This document shows, one piece after another, positions 23,802 to 32,655 of a stretch of DNA of 64,000 bases. The DNA is from BOG-1155 sp050012495. GTDB taxonomy: Bacteria; Desulfobacterota; Syntrophorhabdia; Syntrophorhabdales; WCHB1-27. Made by a program: the position numbers and the translations under genes. Below the pieces are notes generated by a model. That model searched no databases. It saw only the letters and a list, made by a program, of their open reading frames with translations, and was not told where the DNA came from. The stretch covers positions 1 to 64,000 of the forward strand of contig JBEKHB010000010.1 of the NCBI GenBank assembly GCA_050012495.1, in the 5' to 3' direction. Each line of letters starts with the position of its first letter. The first letter of the stretch is position 1.

Positions 23802-25967
23802 CTATCGGCTGCGGCGGCGTTCCGGCCGCAAAGCGGGTGATGCGTTTTTCAGCAGGGTGAAGTGGAGGAGGTTTTTCTCTACGTCTGCCAGTGCGACCGT
23901 GACCTGCACATGATCTCCTATGCGAAAGATCTTGTGGGTCTTCCTGCCTATGAGGCGGAACTTGTTTTCTTCAAAGGCATAGTAGTCGTCATGGAGGCTT
24001 GAGAGAAGCACGAGTCCCTCGACGAACACATCGAAAAGCTCCACAAAGAAACCGTAGGACGTGATATGGGAGATGATGCCCTCATATGCCTGGCCGACCC
24101 TTTCCTTCATGAAGAGCACCCTGATCCGGTCCTCTGTTTCCCGCTCCGCCTCCATGGCCGCCCGCTCTCTTTCAGAGAGGTGAACCGCCATCCTTTCGAG
24201 CTCCTCTTCTCCGTAGAGCGGACGCGTGCCGGCCGCGCCGCCGATAATTCCTTTTAGGATGCGGTGGCAGACCAGGTCCGGATACCGGCGGATAGGAGAA
24301 GTGAAGTGGCTGTAGAAATCGAGGGCGAGGCCGAAGTGGCCCAGGTTCTGCGCTGAATACCTTGCCTGCTTCATCGACTTCAACAGGATGCGGTTGATCA
24401 GGAATTCATGCTCTTTCTGCCGCACGTTCTTCAATATAGACTGGAGCGGGAGGCTGCCTTTGGGATCGGTTTTGTACGGAACTCCCAGAGTTTGCAGCAA
24501 CCGCTCGAAATCGTGCAGCTTCTCGGGCTCCGGTGATTGGTGGACACGGTATATCACGGGCCGTTTTTGCTCCGTGACGAAGCGGGCCACGGCCTCGTTT
24601 GCCGCTATCATAAATTCTTCTATGATGCTCTGGGAGAAAAGGCGCTCCGACCTCAGGATGTCTTTTATCCCCCCTTCCATGTCGAGGATCATCTCCGGCT
24701 CCGGCAGGTCAAAGTCCAGGTTTCCCTTCGCCTCACGGCGCGCTTTCAGTATCTGCGCCAGCTCGCCCATGCACTCGGATTGAGGCATCAGCCCCTTCAG
24801 CGCGTGTCTTGCCCCTTCATCCTTTTTGACGAGGCCGTCCTCCACCTGATGGTACGTGAGCCTGTGGGCGCTCCTGATTACGGAACGGTCGAAAGAAGCC
24901 TGGAGGAGACTGCCCTGCGTGTCGTACCTGAGCCTTACCGTCAGGGCCATCCTCTCTTCGTTGGGGTTCAGACTGCAGATATTGTTGGAAAGCTGCTTGG
25001 GCAGCATCGGTATGACGGTACCGGGGAAGTAGACGCTCGTGCCCCGGGCGTAGGCCTCCCTATCCATGGCCGAATCGCGCCGCACGTAGTGGGAAACGTC
25101 GGCTATCGATACGTAGAGCAGGAAGCCCTTCTTTGTCTTTTCGACGCATACCGCATCGTCGAAATCCTTTGCAAATTCACCGTCGATGGTAACGTGACCA
25201 ATGGCCCTCAAGTCTATCCTGCCGGGCTTAACGATATCGAGTTGCGTCTGCTTTGCCTCGTTTTCTACGTTTCTCGGGAACCGGGGGGAAAGGCTCTGCT
25301 TGTAGGCGATGAACCGGGATATCTTTTTTGCATCGTCCAACGCCCTGAACACCTTGAGGATCTTGCACCCGGGGTCGCCGCCGTCGGGGAATCCCGTTAC
25401 CTTCGCCGCCGCCAGGTCCCCATGCTTCATCTCGACGGTTTTTTTGCCGGGTTCCACGATGAAATGGACGGATATCCTTTCATCATCGGGGACAAGGAAA
25501 AAGAGGTTCTTATGCTGCTGCACGAAGCCGGTGACGTTTTTTGTTTTTCTCTCGGTCACCTTGACGACCCGGCCTTCTCTCCTGCCTTGCGTCAGGTGTT
25601 CAATCCGTACGACCACCTTGTCTCCGTGAATCGCATCTTTAATGTAGCGGGAGGGGATAAATATGTCATTCCCCCCCTTTTTCTCGGGCGTGACGAACCC
25701 GTTCCCGCTTCGCGTGCACCAGAGGACGCCCACCTCCAGGTTCATTTCGTCGGGAATACCGAACCTGTTGTTCTTCAGCCTGATGAGCGAGCCTTCTCTC
25801 ACCATCTCCCGGAGGAACACTTTGACCGCCTTCTTACGGTCCTTCCACGAGTCGACCAGGCTTCTCAAGTCAGTGATCGAAAGGGGGCGCTTTGCCTTCC
25901 TGAATGCGCTGAGGAGGTCATTCTTGCTGAAAGCGGGGGAAAGGGGGTCTTTTTTCATGTAGTGCAA
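23802..25967 (-). CDS. rnr: Ribonuclease R
   Basis: The 721-residue exoribonuclease has an N-terminal winged-helix (about 12-75) and two cold-shock/OB domains (about 80-220). The RNB catalytic domain (from about 250) has DFDDAVCVE, carrying the metal-binding Asp residues, and the family block YAHFTSPIRRYPDL in the form FYSHFTSPIRRYPDLVCHRIL. A C-terminal S1 domain spans about 630-710. It degrades structured RNA 3' to 5'. It is monocistronic. The start chosen gives MHYMKKD; the ATG three codons later is equally likely. Confidence 0.93.
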   Translation of the reverse strand: MHYMKKDPLSPAFSKNDLLSAFRKAKRPLSITDLRSLVDSWKDRKKAVKVFLREMVREGSLIRLKNNRFGIPDEMNLEVGVLWCTRSGNGFVTPEKKGGNDIFIPSRYIKDAIHGDKVVVRIEHLTQGRREGRVVKVTERKTKNVTGFVQQHKNLFFLVPDDERISVHFIVEPGKKTVEMKHGDLAAAKVTGFPDGGDPGCKILKVFRALDDAKKISRFIAYKQSLSPRFPRNVENEAKQTQLDIVKPGRIDLRAIGHVTIDGEFAKDFDDAVCVEKTKKGFLLYVSIADVSHYVRRDSAMDREAYARGTSVYFPGTVIPMLPKQLSNNICSLNPNEERMALTVRLRYDTQGSLLQASFDRSVIRSAHRLTYHQVEDGLVKKDEGARHALKGLMPQSECMGELAQILKARREAKGNLDFDLPEPEMILDMEGGIKDILRSERLFSQSIIEEFMIAANEAVARFVTEQKRPVIYRVHQSPEPEKLHDFERLLQTLGVPYKTDPKGSLPLQSILKNVRQKEHEFLINRILLKSMKQARYSAQNLGHFGLALDFYSHFTSPIRRYPDLVCHRILKGIIGGAAGTRPLYGEEELERMAVHLSERERAAMEAERETEDRIRVLFMKERVGQAYEGIISHITSYGFFVELFDVFVEGLVLLSSLHDDYYAFEENKFRLIGRKTHKIFRIGDHVQVTVALADVEKNLLHFTLLKNASPALRPERRRSR

Positions 25968-26184
25968 AGATACATCCCTCTTGCGGGAAAAGCAACTTGA
26001 ATCATCCTCTCTTCCCGCACGTTACGGGATTTCCTCACCGGATTTTCTTGCTATTGACAAGTCGGTGATAGTTTCCTTATCCTTTGGTGAGATCCCGGAA
26101 ATGTTCGGCTCTCAACATATCCGGACGTAAGGACGTGCTCCATCTGAAACACACGGGGTCACCCCTGGCACCCTTTGTAACCTT

Positions 26185-26214
26185 TTGACAGCGCCCGACG
26201 ACTTATTCTGTAAT
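26185..26214 (+). promoter_or_regulatory. Promoter upstream of the small ORF and Gly-rich protein gene
   Basis: TTGACA (26185-26190) and TGTAAT (26209-26214) are separated by 18 bp. Transcription would begin near 26221, giving a leader of about 50 bases to the 26-codon ORF. A second weaker candidate (TTGACA at 26054) lies further upstream. Confidence 0.45.
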
Positions 26215-26272
26215 AAGCATGAGTGGCATCGAGCGCCTGTACAGGCCACACAAGAAAATTGGAGGAGGTACT

Positions 26273-26353
26273 ATGAAAAAGCTTTATGTAATCGTTCTCG
26301 CGTTGGTTCTGGTCGGTTGGGCGGTAGTGCGCGGCACGCAGCAGGGGCACTAA
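26273..26353 (+). CDS. 26-residue hydrophobic peptide ORF
   Basis: An ATG preceded by a strong GGAGGAGG site opens a 26-codon reading: MKKLYVIVLALVLVGWAVV and a short polar tail. It resembles a signal peptide or a small membrane peptide. The upstream bases and first codons (GGAGGA, then ATGAAAAAGCTT) repeat almost exactly at the start of the next gene 48 bp downstream. It may be a decapitated paralogue that kept only its signal peptide, or a real small membrane peptide. Confidence 0.45.
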   Translation: MKKLYVIVLALVLVGWAVVRGTQQGH

Positions 26354-26400
26354 ACCCGACGCGATACGGCCATGTCTTAGAAAAGATTTAGGAGGACACT

Positions 26401-26790
26401 ATGAAAAAGCTTCTACTGGTCGTGGTGCTTTGTGTGGTTGTGGCCGTTATAGCCGCTCCATGCCCTGCTTATGCAAGGGGTGGCGGCGGTCACGGCGGCG
26501 GTGGCCACGGTGGCGGTGGTTACGGCGGCGGTGGCCACGGCGGTTACGGCGGCGGCGGTTACGGTGGCCACGGCGGTTACGGTGGCGGTGGTTACGGTGG
26601 CCACGGCGGTTACGGTGGCGGTGGTTACGGTGGCCATTTCGGTGGTGGATGGTACGGAGGAGGCCGTTACTGGGGAGGCTATTATCCGTACAGAGGATAC
26701 GGCTATCCCTATTATCCTTACTATTCTTACGGGTATTGGGTAACTCAGTGTGATCCTTACGGCGGATGCTACAGGGTCTGGGTTCGATAA
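26401..26790 (+). CDS. Secreted glycine-tyrosine-rich repeat protein
   Basis: The 129-residue product has a signal peptide (MKKLLLVVVLCVVVAVIAAP, cleavage near AYA). Gly/His/Tyr repeats follow, with three tandem copies of an 11-residue unit (GGYGGGGYGGH) encoded by a 33-bp repeat at about 26541-26640. The tail is Tyr-rich (YYPYRGYGYPYYPYYSYGY) and contains two Cys. TAGGAGGACACT precedes the ATG. Proteins of this type are low-complexity surface or stress proteins, and no enzymatic function is expected. The DNA repeat makes the gene prone to length variation. Confidence 0.75.
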   Translation: MKKLLLVVVLCVVVAVIAAPCPAYARGGGGHGGGGHGGGGYGGGGHGGYGGGGYGGHGGYGGGGYGGHGGYGGGGYGGHFGGGWYGGGRYWGGYYPYRGYGYPYYPYYSYGYWVTQCDPYGGCYRVWVR

Positions 26791-27267
26791 TTATTTCAGA
26801 ATCTTATTTTCACGGGCTTCTTCCATACCCTGGATACGCATTACTATACTTCTAAGGAACCTTACCAATTCAATGCGGGCGGGTGAGGGCGCCCGGGTAC
26901 CCACCCGACCGGCAGGGAGGGAAGGGTGCACAAACAAGCACAAAAACGTACCTTTTTGCCATTTTTTACTGCGTTTTACCCTCATTTTACCCTTTTCAGC
27001 ACGGATTGTTCACTAACCGTCTGAGCACCCCTTTGCTGATTCCCTTCTCTCCCAAGCCTTTCTGATGGGGTGTGCACGAAAGTACACGAAAGTACACGGT
27101 TTCAGGGGGGCAGGGTAAAGAGAATGTTGAATTATAAATTATAAATGTTGAATGAACGGCCACGACCGGCGAAGCGGGCCGGCAATCTGGCGAGAACACG
27201 TGGGTGCGGCCCGCCTGTGCCCCGGAGGGCGCGGGTCGGGGTTCAATTGTCAAAGAGCGGCGCGGCC
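26791..27267. other. Non-coding stretch
   Basis: No convincing gene. I note a short tandem (CACGAAAGTA twice near 27074-27094) and an A+T-rich tandem (AAATTATA twice near 27131-27146), both in a region otherwise rich in fragments of repeats. Confidence 0.4.
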
Positions 27268-27475
27268 TCTGGGATCGCCCGAAACCGGCTGGCACGGCCG
27301 GGCTACATCATCTCTCCATGCCTCTCAAAACGACTGCCCGGTCTCTATAAGATTCTCTCTCTTTTCCGCTGTCCTGTCAAAGTGACAAGGAGGGGTGACA
27401 ATCAGGGATGACAAGGAGAAGTGACAACCAGGGATGACAAGGGGCATCTTCTTCGGTTTTCTGAAAAGAAATGAC
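27268..27475. repeat. Dispersed element with 13-bp iterations, copy 2
   Basis: Five 13-bp units start at 27383, 27396, 27409, 27422 and 27435, each TGACAA plus seven bases (mostly GGAGGGG or CCAGGGA types). The upstream flank matches the start of the window (GGGATC, CGAAACCGGCT, CCGGTCT..ATAAGATT, CTTTTCC, GTCAAAG), with an extra piece of about 25 bp here. The downstream flank (TTTTCTGAAAAGAAATGAC here, TTTTTTGGAAAAGATGAC there) also matches. Confidence 0.6.
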
Positions 27476-27511
27476 GAATAGGTGACGGGGACCTGTCCGG
27501 GGCTTGCTTCC

Positions 27512-27952
27512 TTATTTTCTCACAATCCATATTGCGCTTACTATTTGCGAGAGAATACCTCCTGCTGCGTCTATCCCTACGTCCCTGATTGAAGACGTCC
27601 GCGACGCGACAAATGATTGGTGGAATTCATCGCCCAGCGCCCAGATCACCACTCCAAGTACTGCAAACAGGCACCATCGCCATTTCCACCCGGCGCCGGG
27701 CACATGAAAGGCCCGGAACAGCAAGAGACCGAGCACGAAATATTCAAAAACGTGAGCGGCTTTTCTCGTCATTGCATGGATCAATATTACTTCTCGTGCC
27801 GAAAGGTTTGGAAGCAAGAATTGTAGAACCGCCCTCACTGCCGAAAACGTATTTTCGGAGGAGAATGATCCCGTCGACATCCAGAAGATGAAGCAGAGCC
27901 ACAGAATGAGAGGGAGCCACTGTCTGATGAAATTCCTCATGGTTTGCGTCAT
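27512..27952 (-). CDS. VanZ-like membrane protein
   Basis: The 146-residue product has four hydrophobic helices and VanZ-family features: an N-terminal PLILWLCFIFWMSTGSFSS segment (about 14-32), RKAAHVFEYFVLGLLLFRAF (about 63-82), DEFHQSFVASRTSSIRDVGIDAAGG (about 109-133). It is a distinct paralogue of the gene at 21657-22049 (longer first loop, different motif spacing). It stands alone on the minus strand. Role unknown. Confidence 0.8.
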   Translation of the reverse strand: MTQTMRNFIRQWLPLILWLCFIFWMSTGSFSSENTFSAVRAVLQFLLPNLSAREVILIHAMTRKAAHVFEYFVLGLLLFRAFHVPGAGWKWRWCLFAVLGVVIWALGDEFHQSFVASRTSSIRDVGIDAAGGILSQIVSAIWIVRK

Positions 27953-28189
27953 CGCGGTCTTCCGGGGAGATGAGGTCGCGCCCGCCGGCGCCCGCTCAGG
28001 CAGCGCGTTTCCAGCTCCAGCTTCTCCAGAGGCCGTTGTGCCTCAATGGCATGATCCTCCGGGATACTATTTGGGGAGCCGCACGCGGGACAGGGGTTGT
28101 AAAGGCCCGGTCTCATTCTCCTTTTGTTGAACACCGTAGCCTCGTCCACAGGCGAAAGCGGCGAAGAGAGTAGCCTCTGCAGTTCACCA

Positions 28190-28384
28190 TCATGAGTCGC
28201 CCTTCTTAGGCTCCACTTCCTTTGAAGTGCCGGCGGTCGGGACGGAAGGGGCCTCCATCGATTTCTTGAACTCCCGTATGCCCTTGCCCAACGATCCCAT
28301 TACTTCGGGGAGCTTTCCCCCGCCGAAAACGATCAACGCGATCACGAGAATCACGACGAGCTCCGGCATTCCAAGTCCGAACAT
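28190..28384 (-). CDS. tatA: Twin-arginine translocase subunit TatA
   Basis: The 64-residue product has the TatA/E architecture: a short hydrophobic N-terminal helix (ELVVILVIALIVFGGGKLPE, residues about 8-27), the FGGGKLPEV hinge, an amphipathic helix (LGKGIREFKKSMEA) and a charged tail. It forms the pore part of the Tat export system. No tatC is nearby. A Tat-type signal is seen in this window on the WG-repeat protein at 32656. AGGAGGTTC lies just before the ATG. Confidence 0.9.
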   Translation of the reverse strand: MFGLGMPELVVILVIALIVFGGGKLPEVMGSLGKGIREFKKSMEAPSVPTAGTSKEVEPKKGDS

Positions 28385-28539
28385 AGTGAACCTCCTGAGT
28401 TTAGGAATAGAGAGAGTATAACTGATATATCCGCGAGGGGCAAGGGGGCGCCGAGGATGAGGCTGAGGCGGAGAGCCTTCCCGGTGGCCCGGACGGCACC
28501 ACGTTCTCGGAAACCAAGAAAGAATAACTCCAGTCGTTT

Positions 28540-29151
28540 ATGAGACAGTGCACTAGTATGCAAGCTCTCGACCTTTCCGTCTATTGCGGCCATAGCGTGA
28601 TCATGGGCAAGCGGAAGAACGACTGGCAGGACACGAAGACCGTGCTTCTCCTCTGCTCCTCCGACCGTGAACAGTATCGGCGCTTCGTCGAAGAAGGGGT
28701 TCATCTTGGTAAACGAAGCGATCTTACCGGAGGGGGCCTGATCCGCAGCAGCGGCGGCTGGGCCAACGTACTGGAAATGAAACGCCGGAAGCTCTTTCAA
28801 AAGTCAGATGAGCGCATTCTGGGGGATGGAGATTTCGTCCGGGACGTTCCGGCAAGGGCCGAGGAGCAAATGGAGGGCGAATACCGCATGAAGGCCAAAG
28901 GTATCAACCTTGATACAGCGGCCGAGCGGGTTTGCCAGGTAATGAAAACAGCGAAACGGGAGATCTGCATGCCTGGCAGGGAGCGCCGGCGGGTCCATGC
29001 GAGAAGCCTCTTCTGCTACTTTGCGGCACGAGAAGTGGGCATCAGTCAGACCGAGCTGTGCCGTCTTCTCAAGCCTTCACCTACAGCGGTGACCTTTTCC
29101 GTGAAGCGTGGAGAAGAGCTTGCGAGGAGGGAAGGATATTCGCTCCTGTAA
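28540..29151 (+). pseudogene. RAYT/Y1-type transposase, C-terminal part only
   Basis: The reading keeps the C-terminal half of a REP-associated tyrosine transposase-like protein: CGHSVIMGKRKNDWQDT (about 16-32), YRRFVEEGV, GGGLIRSSGGW, SDERILGDGDFV. A DnaA-C-like helix-turn-helix follows (LFCYFAAREVGISQTELCRLL and VTFSVKRGEELARREGY). The N-terminal HUH/Tyr nuclease domain of about 150 residues, normally ending just before the CGHS block, is missing; only ALDL precedes it. It cannot be active as a transposase on its own. It is a possible past source of the REP-like repeats in this window. Confidence 0.7.
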
Positions 29152-29381
29152 GGCGCATAAAACAAAAAATGTAAAGGGCGTCTCCCTTCACCCTCCCCCC
29201 GGATGCACTCTCGATATATTTTGATAGATTCAGCACTGCCATGGAGGTGGCAGGAAGCCATGGTATTCTTTTCTCATGATGTTCTTTTTTCCCCAGGAGT
29301 CCATGAAAACGAACGTTATTGTTGTTATTGTCATATCGCCGTGGTATTATGGTAGCAGCCACAGCCCAAGGGGAGATGGTT

Positions 29382-30863
29382 ATGAGTAATCGCGGGATTC
29401 CTTATCTCAGCAAGAGACTTTTCCTCTTAGGTCTCAATTGCCCCAAGGCCCTTTATCTGGAAAAGTATCATAAGGAGCTCAAAGAGGACCCGTCGGATGA
29501 ATTGGAAGCCTTGTTTCAATCGGGTTTCGAGGTTGACGAGATGGCCAGGCAATTGTTCCCGGGCGGCGTTGAAATACCTTATGAAAACCTTTCTTTTGAC
29601 GAGCAGCTGGACTTGACATCCGGGGAGATGAAAAGGCGGACGTCGGTGATATACCAGGCGGCTTTCAGCTTTGAAAATACGTTCGTCAAGACGGACATTC
29701 TCAAGAAAAAGGGGAAGAAGTGGGACCTCTACGAGGTGAAGGGATCGACCTCCGTAAACGACGAACTCCACATCAATGATCTGGGCGTCCAGTATTATGT
29801 GATAAAGGGATCGGGAATACAGATCGACAGGGCCTACATAGTCCATGTCAACAATGAGTATGTCAGGCAGGGAGGCATCGAGGTCGAAAAGCTGTTCAGG
29901 ATCGTGGACTGTACGGAAACCGTCCTGGAAAGGCAGGGTTCAATAAAGGAAGAGCTTACGGCCATGCGGAAGATGCTTTCCGGCAGCATGCCGGAAACCG
30001 ACATCGGCGAGCAATGCGACGACGACTGCGCTTTTTACGGCTACTGCTGGCAACACGTGCCGGAAAACTCGATATTCAGCATAGAATCGAAGTGGATCGA
30101 TAAGTTTGCTTACTACAATCGAGGTATCGTACGTCTTGAGGATCTTCCCGAACAGGAACTCGACGACCTCCAGAAGATGTACGTCAGTGCCTGCCTCCAC
30201 CACGCGGAGTTCACCAACCGGGAGTCGATCGGTGATTTCCTGTCGTCTCTCCGGTACCCTCTCTATTTCCTGGACTTCGAGACCGTTTACCTGGTCCCGG
30301 TTCCCATGTTTGAGGGGACCATGCCGTATCAACAAATCCCGTTCCAGTATTCCCTGCATTGGCTCAAAAACACGGACAGCCCCTTGGAGCACTCGGAATA
30401 TCTTGGCCGGCCGGGTACCGATCCGCGCCGGGAGTTGATTGAGAAACTTCTTTTGGAGATACCGTCCGACGCCTGCGTCCTGGTCTACGACCAAACGTTC
30501 GAAAAGCGCATTCTTCATTCCCTCGCCGAATGGTTCCCTGAGCACGGGGACAAGATCCGAAGGATAATAGACAATATCCGGGACCTCATGGTCCCGTTCA
30601 GGGACAAGGACTATTACCATCGAGACCTGTGGGGATCATACTCCTTGAAGTACGTACTGCCGGCCCTTGTGCCGGAGATGGGCTATGACGAGATGGCGAT
30701 CCAGAATGGCGGAATGGCGGCGGACGCCTATATGAGAATGTACTATTCGACGGATCCGCAGGAAATCGAGAGAATCAGGCAGGATCTTCTGGAATACTGC
30801 AAGCTGGATACCCTGGCGGAGGTGAAGGTGCTGGAAAGACTCCAGTCCCTTCTGAAACAATGA
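29382..30863 (+). CDS. DUF2779 protein, predicted nuclease
   Basis: The start chosen (ATG after GGGGAGATGGTT) gives a 493-residue product. The N-terminal half has a Cas4/RecB-like layout: LSKRLFLLGLNCPKALYL near residues 9-26, TDILKKKGKKWDLYEVKGSTS about 103-123 with D and ExK, and CDDDCAFYGYC near 212-222, a Cys cluster as in Cas4-type Fe-S nucleases. The C-terminal half is the DUF2779 domain with YFLDFETV (an exonuclease-like DxE), Asp in VYDQTFEKRIL, and YCKLDTLAEVKV. It is probably a nuclease of DNA metabolism or defence. Substrate unknown. Confidence 0.75.
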   Translation: MSNRGIPYLSKRLFLLGLNCPKALYLEKYHKELKEDPSDELEALFQSGFEVDEMARQLFPGGVEIPYENLSFDEQLDLTSGEMKRRTSVIYQAAFSFENTFVKTDILKKKGKKWDLYEVKGSTSVNDELHINDLGVQYYVIKGSGIQIDRAYIVHVNNEYVRQGGIEVEKLFRIVDCTETVLERQGSIKEELTAMRKMLSGSMPETDIGEQCDDDCAFYGYCWQHVPENSIFSIESKWIDKFAYYNRGIVRLEDLPEQELDDLQKMYVSACLHHAEFTNRESIGDFLSSLRYPLYFLDFETVYLVPVPMFEGTMPYQQIPFQYSLHWLKNTDSPLEHSEYLGRPGTDPRRELIEKLLLEIPSDACVLVYDQTFEKRILHSLAEWFPEHGDKIRRIIDNIRDLMVPFRDKDYYHRDLWGSYSLKYVLPALVPEMGYDEMAIQNGGMAADAYMRMYYSTDPQEIERIRQDLLEYCKLDTLAEVKVLERLQSLLKQ

Positions 30864-30962
30864 GGAGCACACTCTTGTCAGGCTCTGGGCTGGCATTGAT
30901 CGTTCGTCACTCTGACATCATACAAGAGTGCAATGGTAGAATCAAAAAGGGGATAAACAGTC

Positions 30963-31778
30963 ATGACAATTGCTGAAATCCACGGCAAACTGGTACCATA
31001 TGAATCAAGGGAAGATTTGCTCACGTCCGACGTATTTGGCACATTCAAGTACTGCGATCCGACCGACGGGCTCATCCCCTTTCTTGGGCGTGCGATCTCT
31101 TTTTCTTCTCAGAAGGCACCTGTTTTGTCCAGAGCCACAAAATCAGCCAAATACTTTTTTTGGCCCAAATCAACAACCGGGCTTGAACCGGATCTCATAA
31201 TCATTCTCACCGAAGACAACGGGCGAAAAATAGCGTGCAACATCGAGGCTAAATACCTATCTGGGAAACATAATAGGGACGATGACAGCCCGAATGCCGA
31301 ACAGCCAGATAGAATTCCTGGCGATCAGTTGTATGCTCAGTATAAGGTATTGAAAGACAAGGCCTATAAGGATGAACTACAGCGCGAACTGCAAGGAGTG
31401 GAGCAAAATTATCTTTTTTATGTGACCGCCCATTATGTTCCACCTTGCGTTGACATAAAAGAAACCATGCGGTGCGCCAAGGAGAAAGGAGATGAGGAGG
31501 CAGTTGAGAACTTCTTTTGGTTAAATTGGGCAAAAGCAGACAGCGTATGTCGGGCAGGTGTCGACGAGGGAACAATAAGCACTTCGGCGCTTTTGTTCGA
31601 AGACCTCTCCAGACTTCTCCGCCGTAAACGGCTGCGGGAGTTTGGATTATGGCAGGACAGAGAGCATAATTCGAAGATAGAGCGGGTTGCTACCTATTTT
31701 TGGAAAGGGCAGATGTTTTGGAAACATCTGGAGCTTGCGGTCATGCAGAGCACAGGGCCATATTTTTGGAAGGCATGA
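30963..31778 (+). CDS. PD-(D/E)XK nuclease-like hypothetical protein
   Basis: The 271-residue product has EPDLIIILTEDNGRKIACNIEAKYLSG (about 74-100), the D...ExK pattern of restriction-type nucleases. GDQLYAQYKVLKDKAY follows, typical of the helix after the active site. No family is recognised. Base composition is more AT-rich than the neighbours, suggesting transfer. It starts after a weak AAAAGGGG site. The following gene (31840) lies 61 bp downstream on the same strand with similar composition, so the pair may be a unit. A defence role is inferred from the fold and accessory context. Confidence 0.5.
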   Translation: MTIAEIHGKLVPYESREDLLTSDVFGTFKYCDPTDGLIPFLGRAISFSSQKAPVLSRATKSAKYFFWPKSTTGLEPDLIIILTEDNGRKIACNIEAKYLSGKHNRDDDSPNAEQPDRIPGDQLYAQYKVLKDKAYKDELQRELQGVEQNYLFYVTAHYVPPCVDIKETMRCAKEKGDEEAVENFFWLNWAKADSVCRAGVDEGTISTSALLFEDLSRLLRRKRLREFGLWQDREHNSKIERVATYFWKGQMFWKHLELAVMQSTGPYFWKA

Positions 31779-31839
31779 CATTATCCTGCTTTGAATCAGG
31801 ATAATGATTTGAGAAATCAAGACAGAAAGGGGGATAGGG

Positions 31840-32466
31840 ATGATAACTGATAAGCAAATCTTTCAGGTCTATGAGGAGATGGAGAAAATCTGCTACGAAA
31901 TCAATGACATGTTTGTCGCGACCGACCAGGTGATGGGCCGGAACGGGTTTACAACCAACGGCAACGTAATGCGATGGGATGCATCGGAAACCCTCGGAAG
32001 TCCAACCACGTGGCTTCCGTATTTTTCACAACGACTATACTATAAAGATAGCAACTACAAGAAAGTTTTGGGCATCAACCTGTTGATGAAAGATGCAGAG
32101 TTGGAAAATACAATCCCTTTCCTGACCTGCGGCCTAATCATAAGTACCAATGATAAGGGTATCTATGCCAGTGACGAGCTATATGGCGCCGGATGGCACA
32201 AAGATAACCCCTCTATTGAAAATATTCCAAACACACCTATGTTGACAACAAAGGGCGAGAATCGCCATCTCCTTACCTACTTCTTGGGCTTGACTTCCAT
32301 CCGCAGTCTTCAAGACCTCGAATCCTTGGTAGCGGAACCGCTGGTTAGGATGTACGAGGGCATAAACTCTTTGGAAAATCTAAAGGATTTTAACGGGGTG
32401 GCCGAAGAGGCCTCCAAAAACATAAAGAGTTGCGCGTTGACGTTGTCATCAATTACGCAGCCGTAA
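31840..32466 (+). CDS. Hypothetical partner of the PD-(D/E)XK protein
   Basis: The 208-residue product has no signal peptide or membrane helix and matches no family I know. It contains an aromatic N-terminal helix (QIFQVYEEMEKICYEINDMF), a segment WLPYFSQRLYYKD, and a mixed C-terminal region ending SLENLKDFNGVAEEASKNIK. AAAGGGGG precedes the ATG. The low GC matches the preceding gene, and the two are flanked by higher-GC genes, so they probably arrived together. Confidence 0.55.
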   Translation: MITDKQIFQVYEEMEKICYEINDMFVATDQVMGRNGFTTNGNVMRWDASETLGSPTTWLPYFSQRLYYKDSNYKKVLGINLLMKDAELENTIPFLTCGLIISTNDKGIYASDELYGAGWHKDNPSIENIPNTPMLTTKGENRHLLTYFLGLTSIRSLQDLESLVAEPLVRMYEGINSLENLKDFNGVAEEASKNIKSCALTLSSITQP

Positions 32467-32655
32467 TTCGCTCGGCAGGTAGTAACACAATAATCGACTA
32501 AAGAAACCGAGCTCAATCCACAAACATCTTGTTGCCTCGGGTGTAAGATGTCTGCACCTGCAGGACGGGTTCATCTGTTTGTTTGTGGGAAGGTTCTGGA
32601 TTGACCGAACAAAACTGCCATAAAGGTGGCAGGCTGATCGTGGTAAGGTGTAGTC

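Noticed and set aside
24537..26000. Long plus-strand reading across the RNase R gene
   Set aside because: It is an antisense shadow of a confident RNase R gene with all catalytic motifs.
27949..28149. Minus-strand reading with a CPACG pair (possible zinc ribbon)
   Set aside because: Only one CxxC is present, the tail is Arg/Pro-rich, and no ribosome site or family resemblance is evident. Left unannotated.
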